Source: Actinomycetes bacterium (GTDB lineage: Bacteria; Actinomycetota; Acidimicrobiia; Acidimicrobiales; SZUA-35). Taken from it: a stretch of DNA of 8,307 nucleotides. The stretch lies in assembly GCA_024227975.1 (NCBI GenBank), contig JAAETV010000280.1, positions 1 to 8,307 of the forward strand. Reading direction: 5' to 3'. This document shows positions 1 through 7,068 of this stretch, piece after piece (the stretch's first letter is position 1; every line of letters begins with the position of its first letter). The translations under genes and the position numbers were made by a program. The notes beneath the pieces were generated by a model, which saw nothing but the letters and a program-made list of their open reading frames with translations, made no database searches and was not told the DNA's origin.

Positions 1-1250
1 CCAGGCGAAGCAGTAGGCCTACGAACCCTACAACGACTTCGAGTTCATGCTCACGACACTCATCGGCGAGGCATCCGAGACCTCCCTGGAATACCTGTCG
101 AAGTCCAGCCGAGCAGGTACTCGGCCTGGCAGATGAGCGATAGCGAGAAGGCGCGCTGTACCTGGCGGGAAGACCCTTGACAGTCGACGAGGACGCCGTG
201 CTCGTCATTGACGAGCCAGAGACCCACCTTCAGTCGCTTCTTGCAGTACAGCTATGGGATGCGATCGAGGAAGCCCGGCCCGGCCTCCGGCTGATCTATG
301 CAACACACGATATGACCTTCGCTGCGTCACGGGAGTCAGCTCTCTACCTGCTAGCGAATCCTGAGCATGGGCTCAAGGAGATTCAGCTGGCCGAGGACGT
401 CGGTGAGCTGGCTGCGATCATGCTCGGCGCTGCGACGCTTTCGTTCCATGCGAACAAGGTGATCTTCCGCGAGGGTGAGGGAATGGTCTGGATCACAAGT
501 TCTATTCCGCGTGGAGCAACTCCAACGACACGGTCGCGCAAGCGGTCGGTGGATCCGACATCGTGATCAGAAGCGATCAGAGCCTGGCCGCATCGAGCAT
601 CGTGTCAAACCTCGAAGTTGAAGGTGTGGTCGACCGCGACTTCCAGAGTGATTCCAAGCGAGTCGATGCCCGCGGGAGTCTCCGTACTTGGTGTATATGA
701 GATCGAGACGCTCATCTGTGTTCCAGAAGTGGTTCAGTAGGTCGCCGCGCATCTCGGTGTTGAAGGGTTCGACATCGACGACTATCGGCGGGGGGTCGTG
801 GACCTCTACTCCGATGCCGATCGGCACAAGGTGGCCCTTGAGCGCTGGAAGATCCGAGTCGAGGCCGAGATGGTCGGCCTAGTGGCTCAGGTCACCACAA
901 GGGCTCCAGCTTGGACGATATCGCCGTCTCCCTTCCTGAGATCTTTGATCATGCAAGGTGGAACTCTGCACCTGGCGGAATGCTCGCCACACAACGAGGA
1001 GAAGGAGCGCGTCGAAGGCGTCTTCGAGCCTGGCCGACGGCTTGGCCATGGTGAAGCGTCAGGCGCAGGTCGCAGTACCCGAGTCAATGCTTGCAGCAGG
1101 TCGGTCGAGACCATGTCTAGCCCATCATGTAGCCCGTGCAATCTGGAGGAAGCAGCCGGGGGCGTGCCGGTCGCTCTACATCGACTGTTTCCGGGCCGGC
1201 ACCTGGGAATCCGATCCAGGCTGAACCGCGCTACGAGCGAAGCGTGTCGA
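1..1250 (+). pseudogene. Decayed AAA ATPase with C-terminal DUF4435/TOPRIM-like domain, 5' end outside the window
   Basis: The family reads as an ABC/OLD-type AAA ATPase fused to a DUF4435 (TOPRIM-like) domain, probably a defence or DNA-repair type protein. Pieces lie in order but in different frames. Frame 2, about 20-95, includes YNDFEFMLTTLIGE. Frame 1, about 109-150, has RYSAWQMSDSEK, the ABC-signature region. Frame 3 from 150 has GALYLAGRPL, then Walker B LVIDEPETHL and the switch-region YATHD, ending in FREGEG near 480. Frame 2, about 489-658, has LDHKFYSAW, VGGSDIV and GVVDRDF, typical of DUF4435. Frame 3 from 663 has MPAGVSVLGVYEIETL, passes through a TAG at 738-740 and continues VAAHLGVEGFDIDDYRRGVV. 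Beyond about 890 the frame changes again; LPEIFDHARWNSAPGG and later LFPGRHLGIRSRL are further pieces. At least four frame changes and two in-frame stops (14-16 and 738-740) rule out one intact product. Neighbouring genes are open, so true decay is likelier than poor sequence. The exact family and the 3' limit are uncertain. Confidence 0.8.
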
Positions 1251-3267
1251 GCTGTGCTCGGACGAACCGGTACACGTTGATTGCAACCCTGAGGGGTAGC
1301 GGACTGAGCGCAGCTGAGCCCTGTTGCCATTGGCGAGTCCGACGCGCCCAGGGTGCGATCTCGCTCAGTGAGTAGGGATTGGCAACGGGCCTGATCGTGT
1401 GACCGTCATCATCAGCCTCAAAGGCAAGACCACGCAGGGTCTCGGCCTCGACCGTTGCCGGCCTGGCCCACCAGGTAGCGAGTACGGATCTAGCCTCGGG
1501 CCCGAGCGACTCGGCCGAACATCCCAGCTCATCTAGTGTCCGGCGGCTCGGCAGGTTGCTGGCCGCCTCGATCGCTCCCGACCAGAGGAGGCGCCTGTCA
1601 TTGTTGTGGATCTCGGGTGTGCCACGAGCCAGAACGGGTCCCACGATCTGGTCTTGACCCCAGTCGTAGCCGACTACGCGAGGCCGGCCGGAGGCCGTGA
1701 TCGTCTCCACACAGGAAACCGGGTTGGTGATCAAAGATTGCTGTTGGTAGCCGTCGAAGGCGAAGCGCTCGATGTTGACTGCTTCGTCGACGTCTGGCAG
1801 AACCTCGTGGCCGCCGAAGTGAAGGTGAATCGGTTTGTGATCGGTCACGTCCTCGATGATCGGCGACATGGCCCAGGCCAGACGACCCCGCCAGCCAACA
1901 TCGACCAGGCCCACACGGCAGGACGGCAGCCCGAGCCCCCGGAGATAGGCCACAATCATGTCCCTTCGGGCCATGGATCGGGACAGGATCAGGGCCTGGG
2001 TGCGTTCGTCGGCCAACAACTCGTGCCATTGGTCAGCCATCACCGTCGGCAGCGGTCGATCGGGGGCGAGGGCAGCCAGGTCGCGGTGGTCGCCGAGATC
2101 ACCCGGTTCGAGCCCGATCCGACCCAGTAGCGAGCTCAGGGAGACATGATGCCGGTCAGCGTGTATGAACGCTCGATCATCGGCAGTGCCAACTCCTAGC
2201 CACTCGGTGAGCCCATAGGACGCTGCTCCAGTCAACAGCCAGGACCAGCGCGAGCAGTGGAGGTAGCCGAGGGTGGTATCAGTCCAGTGATCGTCGGGCA
2301 TGCTCTGGGCCATGGCCAGCAGCAGCTCCGCATCGCGCGACAAGAATGACAGATGGCCGATGTTCTGATCCCAGCTGCGCCCGGCCACCCAGAGCAGGAA
2401 GGCACCGAAGGCCTGACCGCCCACCTGGGCTCCGAGCACCTCCAGCCGGCTCTCGGCCGCCGTCTCGATGCCGTCGGCCCGGGCCGCGATGGCGAGGCGA
2501 GCTTTGCGAGCCGCCGCCGCGACGGCCGGGCCGGCGCTACCGGGGCGCTCCCCAGCCATCACTGTCTCGTAGCGGGTTGGTTCGGCTTCCGTGATGGCGA
2601 AGCCGACCAGTCCGGCTTGATCGGCCATGGTCACGTCCGACCAGAGGTCATTGCCGACGTGCCAGACCTCACCGTCGGTGAACGACCCAGGGGGCCAGAC
2701 TCGCTCGTAGAGATCCCCGTCGGATTTGGTGGCCCCGGCCTCACAGGAGGCGATGAGACGGTCGCCTTCCGCATAGATCCCGGCCTGTTCCAGAATCCCT
2801 CTCAGTGTCTCGGCCTGGCGGTCCGTGTCGGACAGGAATGTGATGGCCACGCCGACAGCGCGGATTCGGGCCAAGGCATCGGCCACGCCAGGAACCGGCC
2901 GGCACAACATGATCTCGAACTGCGCTGCGACCTGCCCGCTCTTCCGGTCACGGTGTTCGCTGAGAACGTCGGCGTCAGCGGCGGCGACCCGACGACGAAT
3001 CGCCAACTCGATCGGGGCGTCTCCGAGCAGGTCACGCACGATGCAGCTGTCGAACACGTCCACGCTCACCGAGGCCGGTCGATGCCGTTCCGCCAGGTCT
3101 GCTAGGTCGCTCCAATCTATGGTTGATGCTCCCAGCCCCGCACGATGCAGCCTGATCGCCACTCGAGGACCAAACCAAGGGACCCTGCTTGCGACCCGAG
3201 CCACCTGAGCCCGACCTGTAGCGACGACCGCTTCCTTCACATCGCGACCGTCTCTAATCGCCGCCAT
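1231..3267 (-). CDS. Two-domain HAD-superfamily protein (COG5610-like), probably surface polysaccharide related
   Basis: A 678-residue product when read from ATG 3267. The N-terminal part is a HAD hydrolase: motif I DVFDS at residues 70-74 (nucleophile D70, acid/base D73), motif II FLSD around 144-147, a likely motif III lysine in GATKSDGDLY (K181), and motif IV HVGNDLWSDV around 203-212. The second half has FLSRDAELL at about 308-316 and LVDVGWRG at about 454-461. Both are features of the large predicted hydrolases (COG5610) found in capsule, O-antigen and glycosyltransferase clusters, where their exact substrate is unknown. No signal peptide or membrane segment is seen, so it is probably cytoplasmic. 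The frame stays open to a TTG at 3399 and a GTG lies at 3285. The extra residues look non-conserved (Trp, Cys and Arg rich), so I prefer the ATG, although no clear Shine-Dalgarno precedes it. No glycosyltransferase is visible nearby. The 3' end meets the decayed ATPase gene convergently. The 231 bases upstream show no convincing promoter. Confidence 0.85.
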   Translation of the reverse strand: MAAIRDGRDVKEAVVATGRAQVARVASRVPWFGPRVAIRLHRAGLGASTIDWSDLADLAERHRPASVSVDVFDSCIVRDLLGDAPIELAIRRRVAAADADVLSEHRDRKSGQVAAQFEIMLCRPVPGVADALARIRAVGVAITFLSDTDRQAETLRGILEQAGIYAEGDRLIASCEAGATKSDGDLYERVWPPGSFTDGEVWHVGNDLWSDVTMADQAGLVGFAITEAEPTRYETVMAGERPGSAGPAVAAAARKARLAIAARADGIETAAESRLEVLGAQVGGQAFGAFLLWVAGRSWDQNIGHLSFLSRDAELLLAMAQSMPDDHWTDTTLGYLHCSRWSWLLTGAASYGLTEWLGVGTADDRAFIHADRHHVSLSSLLGRIGLEPGDLGDHRDLAALAPDRPLPTVMADQWHELLADERTQALILSRSMARRDMIVAYLRGLGLPSCRVGLVDVGWRGRLAWAMSPIIEDVTDHKPIHLHFGGHEVLPDVDEAVNIERFAFDGYQQQSLITNPVSCVETITASGRPRVVGYDWGQDQIVGPVLARGTPEIHNNDRRLLWSGAIEAASNLPSRRTLDELGCSAESLGPEARSVLATWWARPATVEAETLRGLAFEADDDGHTIRPVANPYSLSEIAPWARRTRQWQQGSAALSPLPLRVAINVYRFVRAQLDTLRS

Positions 3268-3498
3268 CTCCGCCGCTGTGGTCACGGAATGGCGCGTCTG
3301 ACGGAAGTGAATCGCATCTGGGGCATTCCTCGTTCTCCAGCAATGACAGTGGCCCCACAAGCTTCGAGCACCATACGACAAACGAACTCTCCACGCCAAT
3401 ACTGTCGAGCAGAAGTGAGTCGCGTCTGGTCTTGAAGCAGGTGAACAGTGTAGGGGTCTTGTTGATCTTGATCATTCCAGGTATCGAGGGCAGAGGCC

Positions 3499-3840
3499 GT
3501 GGCAATACGAATGGCTGTCGACCGGACTCCGTCTGCGTTGCCGGGAATCGAGGTGTGGCCGCTTCCTCAGCCATGGCGGGACCAGATCGAGTCGACTTGG
3601 GATCGGGTCTTCGATCGCGAACGTCACATCCGGTTCTGGTATCGAAATGGAGAGGTCCCAGATGATGGCTCGGCTTTCGGCGCTCTCCCAAAGGAAGCGT
3701 CTGAGGAGGAGGTCGGTTTCTCGCAGATACCCGCAGCAGGCGATGTAGTGAGTGTCAAGTCCCTCAACGCTCACCATGAAGTCTGGGGTCGACCGAGGGG
3801 CAATTTCTCCGCCGGGCCAGGGTCGATGCCTGAACCTTGA
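3499..3840 (+). CDS. Hypothetical protein, probably the N-terminal piece of a broken gene
   Basis: A 113-codon frame starting at GTG 3499, with an ATG alternative at 3511. I do not recognise the family. The product is acidic and soluble-looking, with no signal peptide or membrane helix. It has a tryptophan-rich opening (IEVWPLPQPWRDQIESTWDR) and a charged middle (PKEASEEEVGFSQIP). Composition is protein-like up to about residue 100, while the tail after position 3800 (FSAGPGSMPEP) is poor. From about 3776 onward the +2 frame takes over with coding-like sequence, crosses one TAG at 3857-3859 and runs to 4099. That suggests one original gene of about 600 bases broken by a frameshift and a stop. 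The antisense frame across this region is Ser/Arg rich and looks like a shadow. A short intact gene remains possible. No convincing ribosome site was seen. Confidence 0.45.
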   Translation: MAIRMAVDRTPSALPGIEVWPLPQPWRDQIESTWDRVFDRERHIRFWYRNGEVPDDGSAFGALPKEASEEEVGFSQIPAAGDVVSVKSLNAHHEVWGRPRGNFSAGPGSMPEP

Positions 3841-3859
3841 TGTCACACCTGTCGAGTAG

Positions 3860-4099
3860 TCTGGCGTCACGAGGTTCGAGACGTCGGAGCAGGCGAGGCG
3901 CTTCTGTGAGGAGAACGGCGTGCCGCTCGGGCCGATCTCGCCGAGTCCGGGGAGGGCGCTGACGAGCGAGGAGAGTTGGGCCCGGGTGGTGGCGATGAAG
4001 GCTACGACGCTGGGTGAGCTTGATGATGACATCTTGGAAGCGCTGGGAACGGCTGTGGAGGACAACGAGGCGATTCGTGCCTTGGCTGAAGGCGCGTGA
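3860..4099 (+). pseudogene. C-terminal remnant or small ORF of unknown function just before the NTR-like gene
   Basis: An open stretch of 79 codons follows the TAG at 3857-3859 and ends at TGA 4097-4099. The only early start is GTG 3920, giving 59 residues. The peptide looks like a genuine soluble C-terminus: FETSEQARRFCEENGVPLGP, then a likely helix with TLGELDDDILEALGTAVEDN, ending ALAEGA. Third codon positions are mostly G or C, which supports coding in this frame. The frame is also open upstream of the TAG back to ATG 3776, so it probably continues the gene that begins near 3499. The TGA overlaps a GTG (GTGA at 4096-4099) at the first copy of the tandem repeat. This indicates that it was once translationally coupled to the downstream exported protein. 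The family is unknown to me, and a functional 59-residue protein is not excluded. Confidence 0.45.
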
Positions 4100-4133
4100 C
4101 ACAGCGCGCGTGACACAGCGCGCGTGACAGAGC
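4092..4133 (+). repeat. Three-copy 14-bp tandem repeat at a stop/start junction
   Basis: The unit GCGCGTGACACAGC occurs at 4092-4105 and 4106-4119, then at 4120-4133 with one change (GCGCGTGACAGAGC). Each copy contains GTGA, so each carries a possible GTG start overlapping a TGA. The first GTGA holds the stop of the upstream frame. Only the third GTG (4124) opens the NTR-like gene: translation from 4096 stops after five codons at 4111-4113. A purine-rich GAAGG (4088-4092) lies close to the first GTG but far from the third. Because 14 is not a multiple of 3, the number of copies sets the frame between the upstream signal and the gene. Confidence 0.9.
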
Positions 4134-4906
4134 CTCGGCGGGTTCGTTGCCTCCTTGGGCTCGTGATTGTTGTTGGTTCGACGCTTGCGATGTCAGGGAC
4201 GCCCGCCCATGCCTGCTCGTGCTTTGGGGACCCGATCCAAACAGCAGAGGCCTCTGGACTCCCCGATCTGGTATTCACCGGCCGCGTCTCGGACAGCGGA
4301 CCCAGCAACGTCACCGCTCAGTGGAGCCAGCCGCCCCAGCCTGGACTCGCTTTGCTCTTCGAAGTCGATGAGGTCCGCCTCGGAGAAGTCGGTTCCACGG
4401 TTGTCATCCACACCCCTGGTGGCCCTGCCGGAAACGGCAACTGCAGCATCGGACCAGTCACGGGGCTTCTACTGGTTGCTGTTCGCCGGGACGAAGCCGG
4501 ATGGCTCCGAGGTGGAATGTGCACCATCTTGCCCATCGACCACTCGCCAGATGAGCGTGACCTGAATGCGATGTTTGGGCCTCCCTTTGCGCCGCAGGCA
4601 GATGTCGAGCCCGAGATATTGACCGCGGGTGCTGCCCGGCCGCCTGATCCCGAGGACATCGGGGCTCGAGCGGTATTCGAGGAGTTGGGAGGTGAACTCG
4701 ACTTCTCGACGACATCCACAAGTGAATCGATCGACCCCGCCGAGGAACGTTCTGCTGGCGTGACAGGACCCGGGGAGGTCAGGGATGACAGCAAGTCGGT
4801 CGGTCCACTGGGGCTAGTGGTGCTCCTCCTCATCGCCGTGGCCGGGTCAACTGTTCTTGTGAAACGAGCCCACGGTGCTAGCCAAGCGTGGCGACAAGGC
4901 CCGTGA
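4124..4906 (+). CDS. Exported, membrane-anchored NTR/TIMP-like domain protein
   Basis: A 260-residue product from GTG 4124. Residues 2-30 form a signal peptide: RR and R near the start, a hydrophobic core LLGLVIVVGSTLAMSG, and an AHA cleavage site. The predicted mature protein begins C31-S-C33. A free N-terminal Cys in a CSC/CxC arrangement, followed by a beta-rich domain with VFTGRV, is the mark of bacterial netrin/TIMP-like proteins. C107 (GNCSIGP) and C133 (GGMCTILP) are the probable disulfide partners. An acidic, Ser/Thr/Pro-rich linker covers roughly residues 155-225. One transmembrane helix (about 227-246, GPLGLVVLLLIAVAGSTVLV) with a following KR places the domain outside the cell and the tail inside. 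The role of these proteins is unproven, and protease inhibition as in eukaryotic TIMPs is only a possibility. The start lies in the last copy of the 14-bp repeat, without a nearby Shine-Dalgarno. The last 29 bases overlap the convergent nucleotidyltransferase gene. Confidence 0.85.
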   Translation: MTEPRRVRCLLGLVIVVGSTLAMSGTPAHACSCFGDPIQTAEASGLPDLVFTGRVSDSGPSNVTAQWSQPPQPGLALLFEVDEVRLGEVGSTVVIHTPGGPAGNGNCSIGPVTGLLLVAVRRDEAGWLRGGMCTILPIDHSPDERDLNAMFGPPFAPQADVEPEILTAGAARPPDPEDIGARAVFEELGGELDFSTTSTSESIDPAEERSAGVTGPGEVRDDSKSVGPLGLVVLLLIAVAGSTVLVKRAHGASQAWRQGP

Positions 4907-5327
4907 GATGGCCCTCTGGGTCGTACCAGATCTCGTAGCCGTCGGTCACTACTCGATGGGTGCCGGGATCAACGGGATCGGTATGCGCCCAGGACGGCTT
5001 GACGAACCCAAACTCGATCTCGAGCCCGGAGCGAAGCCGAACCCGTCGCTCGATGAGCGCCCCCCAATCACCGGTCCGCACTAGTTCCGCCGCTTTGCCG
5101 ACCGCCTCGGCGATCCAACTCTCAGAATGGACGAAGCGCTCGGTTTCAGTCACAACAACGACGACGTCAACGTCGGAATCCATGCGGGCAGCACCCCGTG
5201 CCCATGACCCAGCGAGGAGGGCGCCGACGATCTCGTCACTGGTTGACGCCCAAGCTCGAACCGCTTCCCCGATCTCCCTGAACTCCGAACGACGCTCCTC
5301 TGATAACACTCCTGTATTCTGCCTCAT
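4878..5327 (-). CDS. Stand-alone nucleotidyltransferase-fold protein
   Basis: A 149-residue product from ATG 5327. The nucleotidyltransferase signature is clear: GSWARG at residues 40-45 and SDVD at 51-54 give the GSxxRG-x(n)-DxD metal site (D52, D54), and E105 in LEIEFGF is the likely third carboxylate. The C-terminal part HTDPVDPGTHRVV and YEIWYDPEGHL resembles small single-domain nucleotidyltransferases of actinobacteria. The family adds nucleotides or AMP to small molecules, proteins or RNA; the substrate is not evident here. No HEPN partner adjoins, which argues against a MNT/HEPN toxin-antitoxin pair. The frame is open to 5456, but the extra N-terminal residues look non-conserved, so the ATG is preferred. 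No strong ribosome site is present. The gene is divergent from the broken GNAT gene (66 bases between starts) and convergent with the NTR-like gene, overlapping it by 29 bases. Confidence 0.82.
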   Translation of the reverse strand: MRQNTGVLSEERRSEFREIGEAVRAWASTSDEIVGALLAGSWARGAARMDSDVDVVVVVTETERFVHSESWIAEAVGKAAELVRTGDWGALIERRVRLRSGLEIEFGFVKPSWAHTDPVDPGTHRVVTDGYEIWYDPEGHLTGLVATLG

Positions 5328-5393
5328 GGTGTGACGGGTCGAATCTCGGACTGGAACTGCCACTCGTTCGCACCTGCGTGTCAGTATCAGCAA

Positions 5394-5830
5394 ATGGATG
5401 CGATCCAGATTCGCGCCGCGACCCCCGACGACGCCGATCCAGTTGCGGACTATCACTACCGCTGCTTCACGAACACGTACTCCTCACAGCTGCTTGCCGG
5501 CGAACTTGAGGCCCCCGATCCAGAAGGCACCAGGCAGGAACTCTGAGATTGGTTCCGGCCCGAGTCCCACTTCGAGACGCGGGTAGCCGTCGTCGATGGC
5601 GCGCCGATCGGCCACTTCACAGTCAGAGGTCACCAACTCACCCACCTGTTCGTCGAGCCAGACCACCAAGGCATGGGCCTCGGCCGACACCTGCTCGCAC
5701 AGGGCGAGGCAAGGATCGCCGCCGGTGGCCACAGGAACTTCGCGAGCTGCACACCAGGGTCGACAACCTCGCTGCGATCGCCGGGCAAGGCGCCCCACCC
5801 ATGCGAGGGTCTACCTGGCTGCTTCGACGA
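5394..5830 (+). pseudogene. Broken GNAT-family N-acetyltransferase
   Basis: From ATG 5394 the frame reads IQIRAATPDDADPVADYHYR, a typical GNAT opening, and reaches TGA at 5544-5546 (codon 51) after GTRQEL. It then continues in the same frame with DWFRPESHFETRVAVVDGAP, IGHFTV and LTHLFVEPDHQGMGLGRHLL. This includes the acetyl-CoA pyrophosphate loop QGMGLG (residues 92-97, counting the stop as 51) on the V-E-P-x-x-Q/R-x-x-G-x-G/A pattern. After GGHRNF near 5741 the homology moves to frame 2 with RELHTRVDNLAAIA, the normal start of GNAT motif B, and then fades. The TGA fits a single C-to-T change of an Arg CGA codon, and the later shift is a separate lesion. The N-terminal 50 residues alone would lack the cofactor site, so an active enzyme is unlikely unless the stop is read through and the frame restored. 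The acceptor substrate is unknown. The remnant ends next to the stop of the convergent enolase-family gene. Confidence 0.82.
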
Positions 5831-5835
5831 TGGGA

Positions 5836-6936
5836 TCACTTCGTTTCGAAGGGCTCGAGTTTCGCCCAATCGAACGAGACGCCGATGCCGGGCTCGTCGG
5901 GTGCTACGACGCGGTCGTTCTCGATCCGCAGCGGGTCGAGCGTGTACGCATCGATGCGAAAGCTGTGCACCTCGACCCAGCCCGCATGACCTTGGGACGA
6001 GACGAGGCTGACGTGCAGCTCGTGCATGCCATGGCTACAGATGGGCAAGCCATGGTGCTTCGCTATTGTTGCCGCTCGGAGCCAGCCGGTGACGCCGCCA
6101 CAGTTCGAGGCGTCGGGTTGGAGGTAGGAGAGCCGAGCTCGTTTGCAGGCTGCTTCGAACTCGTAGACGGTGTGAAGGTTCTCGCCCATCGCAAGTGGCA
6201 TCCCCGTGGACTCAGCGATCTGAGCGTACCCCTCGAGGTCGTCAGGGATGATGGGCTCTTCGAGCCAGACGAGATCGTAGGGTGCCAGTAGTTCGGCGGC
6301 CTCGATCGCCCGCTCGACCGTCATGGAGTAGTTTGCATCGACCATGAGCGCGCCATCGGGGCCGATCAAGTCCCGAACGGCTGCGACTCGGGCGATGTCA
6401 TCGTCGAGGTCGGGCCGGCCTACCTTGATCTTGACCGCCGACAGACCACGGTCTAGATAGCCGTGAACGTTATCCAGCAACCGATCGAGGGAGAAGGCCA
6501 AGTCGATCCCTCCGTGGTACGCCTTCGCCGTCGACCCCGTACCACCGGCGGCTTGCCAGAGGGGCTGTGCGAGGGTGCGGCAACGGAGATCCCACAGTGC
6601 GATGTCGATCGCTGACACGGCGAACGCGGCGATCCCACCCCGTCCTACGTAGTGCAGGTGCTCGTCCATGAACTCATTCAACGACTCAACGCTCGTGCCG
6701 TCTCTGCCCGCGAGCACCGGAGCGATGTCATGCTCGATCAACGAGTAGATCGCTCGTCCTCCTCGGCCTCCGGTGTAGGTGTAGCCCGTGCCCTGCGCTC
6801 CGTCGGCAAGAGTCACCGTGACGGTGATGAGCTCGCAGTGCGTGTGATCACCGTGCTTGGCATCGGTTAGAACCTCGGGCAGCGGTAGGACGAACAGGCG
6901 GGCCTCCACTGCTCGAATTGCTTTGCTACTGCCCAC
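5836..6936 (-). CDS. Mandelate racemase/muconate lactonizing enzyme family protein (enolase superfamily)
   Basis: A 366-residue product, normal for the family, from GTG 6936 with AGGAG six bases upstream. An N-terminal capping domain (about 1-125, with [12 protein letters not shown] and the helix [14 protein letters not shown]) precedes a TIM barrel. Catalytic features are complete: KIK at 169-171 (K171 the likely base), metal ligands D200 (LMVDANYS), E226 (WLEEP) and E252 (MGENLHT), the His-Asp dyad D275 (QPDASNCGG) and H302 (CSHGMHE), and E322. This is the mandelate racemase subgroup pattern: enzymes that take a proton from the carbon next to a carboxylate, as in acid-sugar dehydratases, racemases and cycloisomerases. 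The substrate cannot be assigned; sugar acids such as galactarate-type compounds or a lactone are candidates. It is cytoplasmic and Mg-dependent by family. It is the last gene of the minus-strand cluster after a dehydrogenase and a serine hydrolase, and the 132-bp gap before it may carry its own promoter. Confidence 0.93.
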   Translation of the reverse strand: MGSSKAIRAVEARLFVLPLPEVLTDAKHGDHTHCELITVTVTLADGAQGTGYTYTGGRGGRAIYSLIEHDIAPVLAGRDGTSVESLNEFMDEHLHYVGRGGIAAFAVSAIDIALWDLRCRTLAQPLWQAAGGTGSTAKAYHGGIDLAFSLDRLLDNVHGYLDRGLSAVKIKVGRPDLDDDIARVAAVRDLIGPDGALMVDANYSMTVERAIEAAELLAPYDLVWLEEPIIPDDLEGYAQIAESTGMPLAMGENLHTVYEFEAACKRARLSYLQPDASNCGGVTGWLRAATIAKHHGLPICSHGMHELHVSLVSSQGHAGWVEVHSFRIDAYTLDPLRIENDRVVAPDEPGIGVSFDWAKLEPFETK

Positions 6937-6942
6937 AGGCCG

Positions 6943-6947
6943 CTCCT
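6943..6947 (-). promoter_or_regulatory. Ribosome binding site of the enolase-family gene
   Basis: On the minus strand AGGAG is followed by six bases (CGGCCT) and then GTG at 6936. This fixes the GTG as the start, since no other in-frame start nearby has such a site. Confidence 0.7.
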
Positions 6948-6997
6948 CTCGCCGGGTCCCTAGGTATGGCCGGCTCGACCAGTCTCGCCCCGCGTCC

Positions 6998-7016
6998 GCC
7001 CCTGAACCAAGGGGGC
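6998..7016. repeat. Small inverted repeat between the hydrolase and enolase-family genes
   Basis: GCCCC at 6998-7002 pairs with GGGGC at 7012-7016 around a loop of nine bases; the stem can extend by a T-A pair if one G is bulged. It lies in the untranslated gap of the minus-strand cluster. No T-run follows on the minus strand, so it is not a standard intrinsic terminator. It could be an mRNA stability element or chance in GC-rich DNA. Confidence 0.3.
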
Positions 7017-7068
7017 TTTAGGCCTCTGTTCCGGGTAGGTAGTACGGGGACCGATCCGGGCCGCGCCG

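Noticed and set aside
2353..3105. 250-codon plus-strand open frame
   Set aside because: It is fully antisense to the HAD domain motifs of the intact minus-strand gene and shows no recognisable domain.
3462..3473. Direct repeat TTGATC TTGATC, possible operator or promoter element
   Set aside because: It is only two 6-bp copies, with no properly spaced -10 partner on either strand.
3472..4314. 280-codon minus-strand open frame
   Set aside because: The product is Ser/Thr/Arg rich with no motif. It lies antisense to better plus-strand coding, including the signal peptide of the NTR-like gene, so it is a GC-rich shadow.
4878..5830. Nucleotidyltransferase plus GNAT as a toxin-antitoxin module
   Set aside because: The genes are divergent, the GNAT is broken and is not a DUF1778/RHH-linked type, and no HEPN or AbiEi partner is present.
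5596..6291. 231-codon plus-strand open frame
   Set aside because: It is antisense to the catalytic part of the enolase-family gene, and its first part overlaps the GNAT remnant in the wrong frame.
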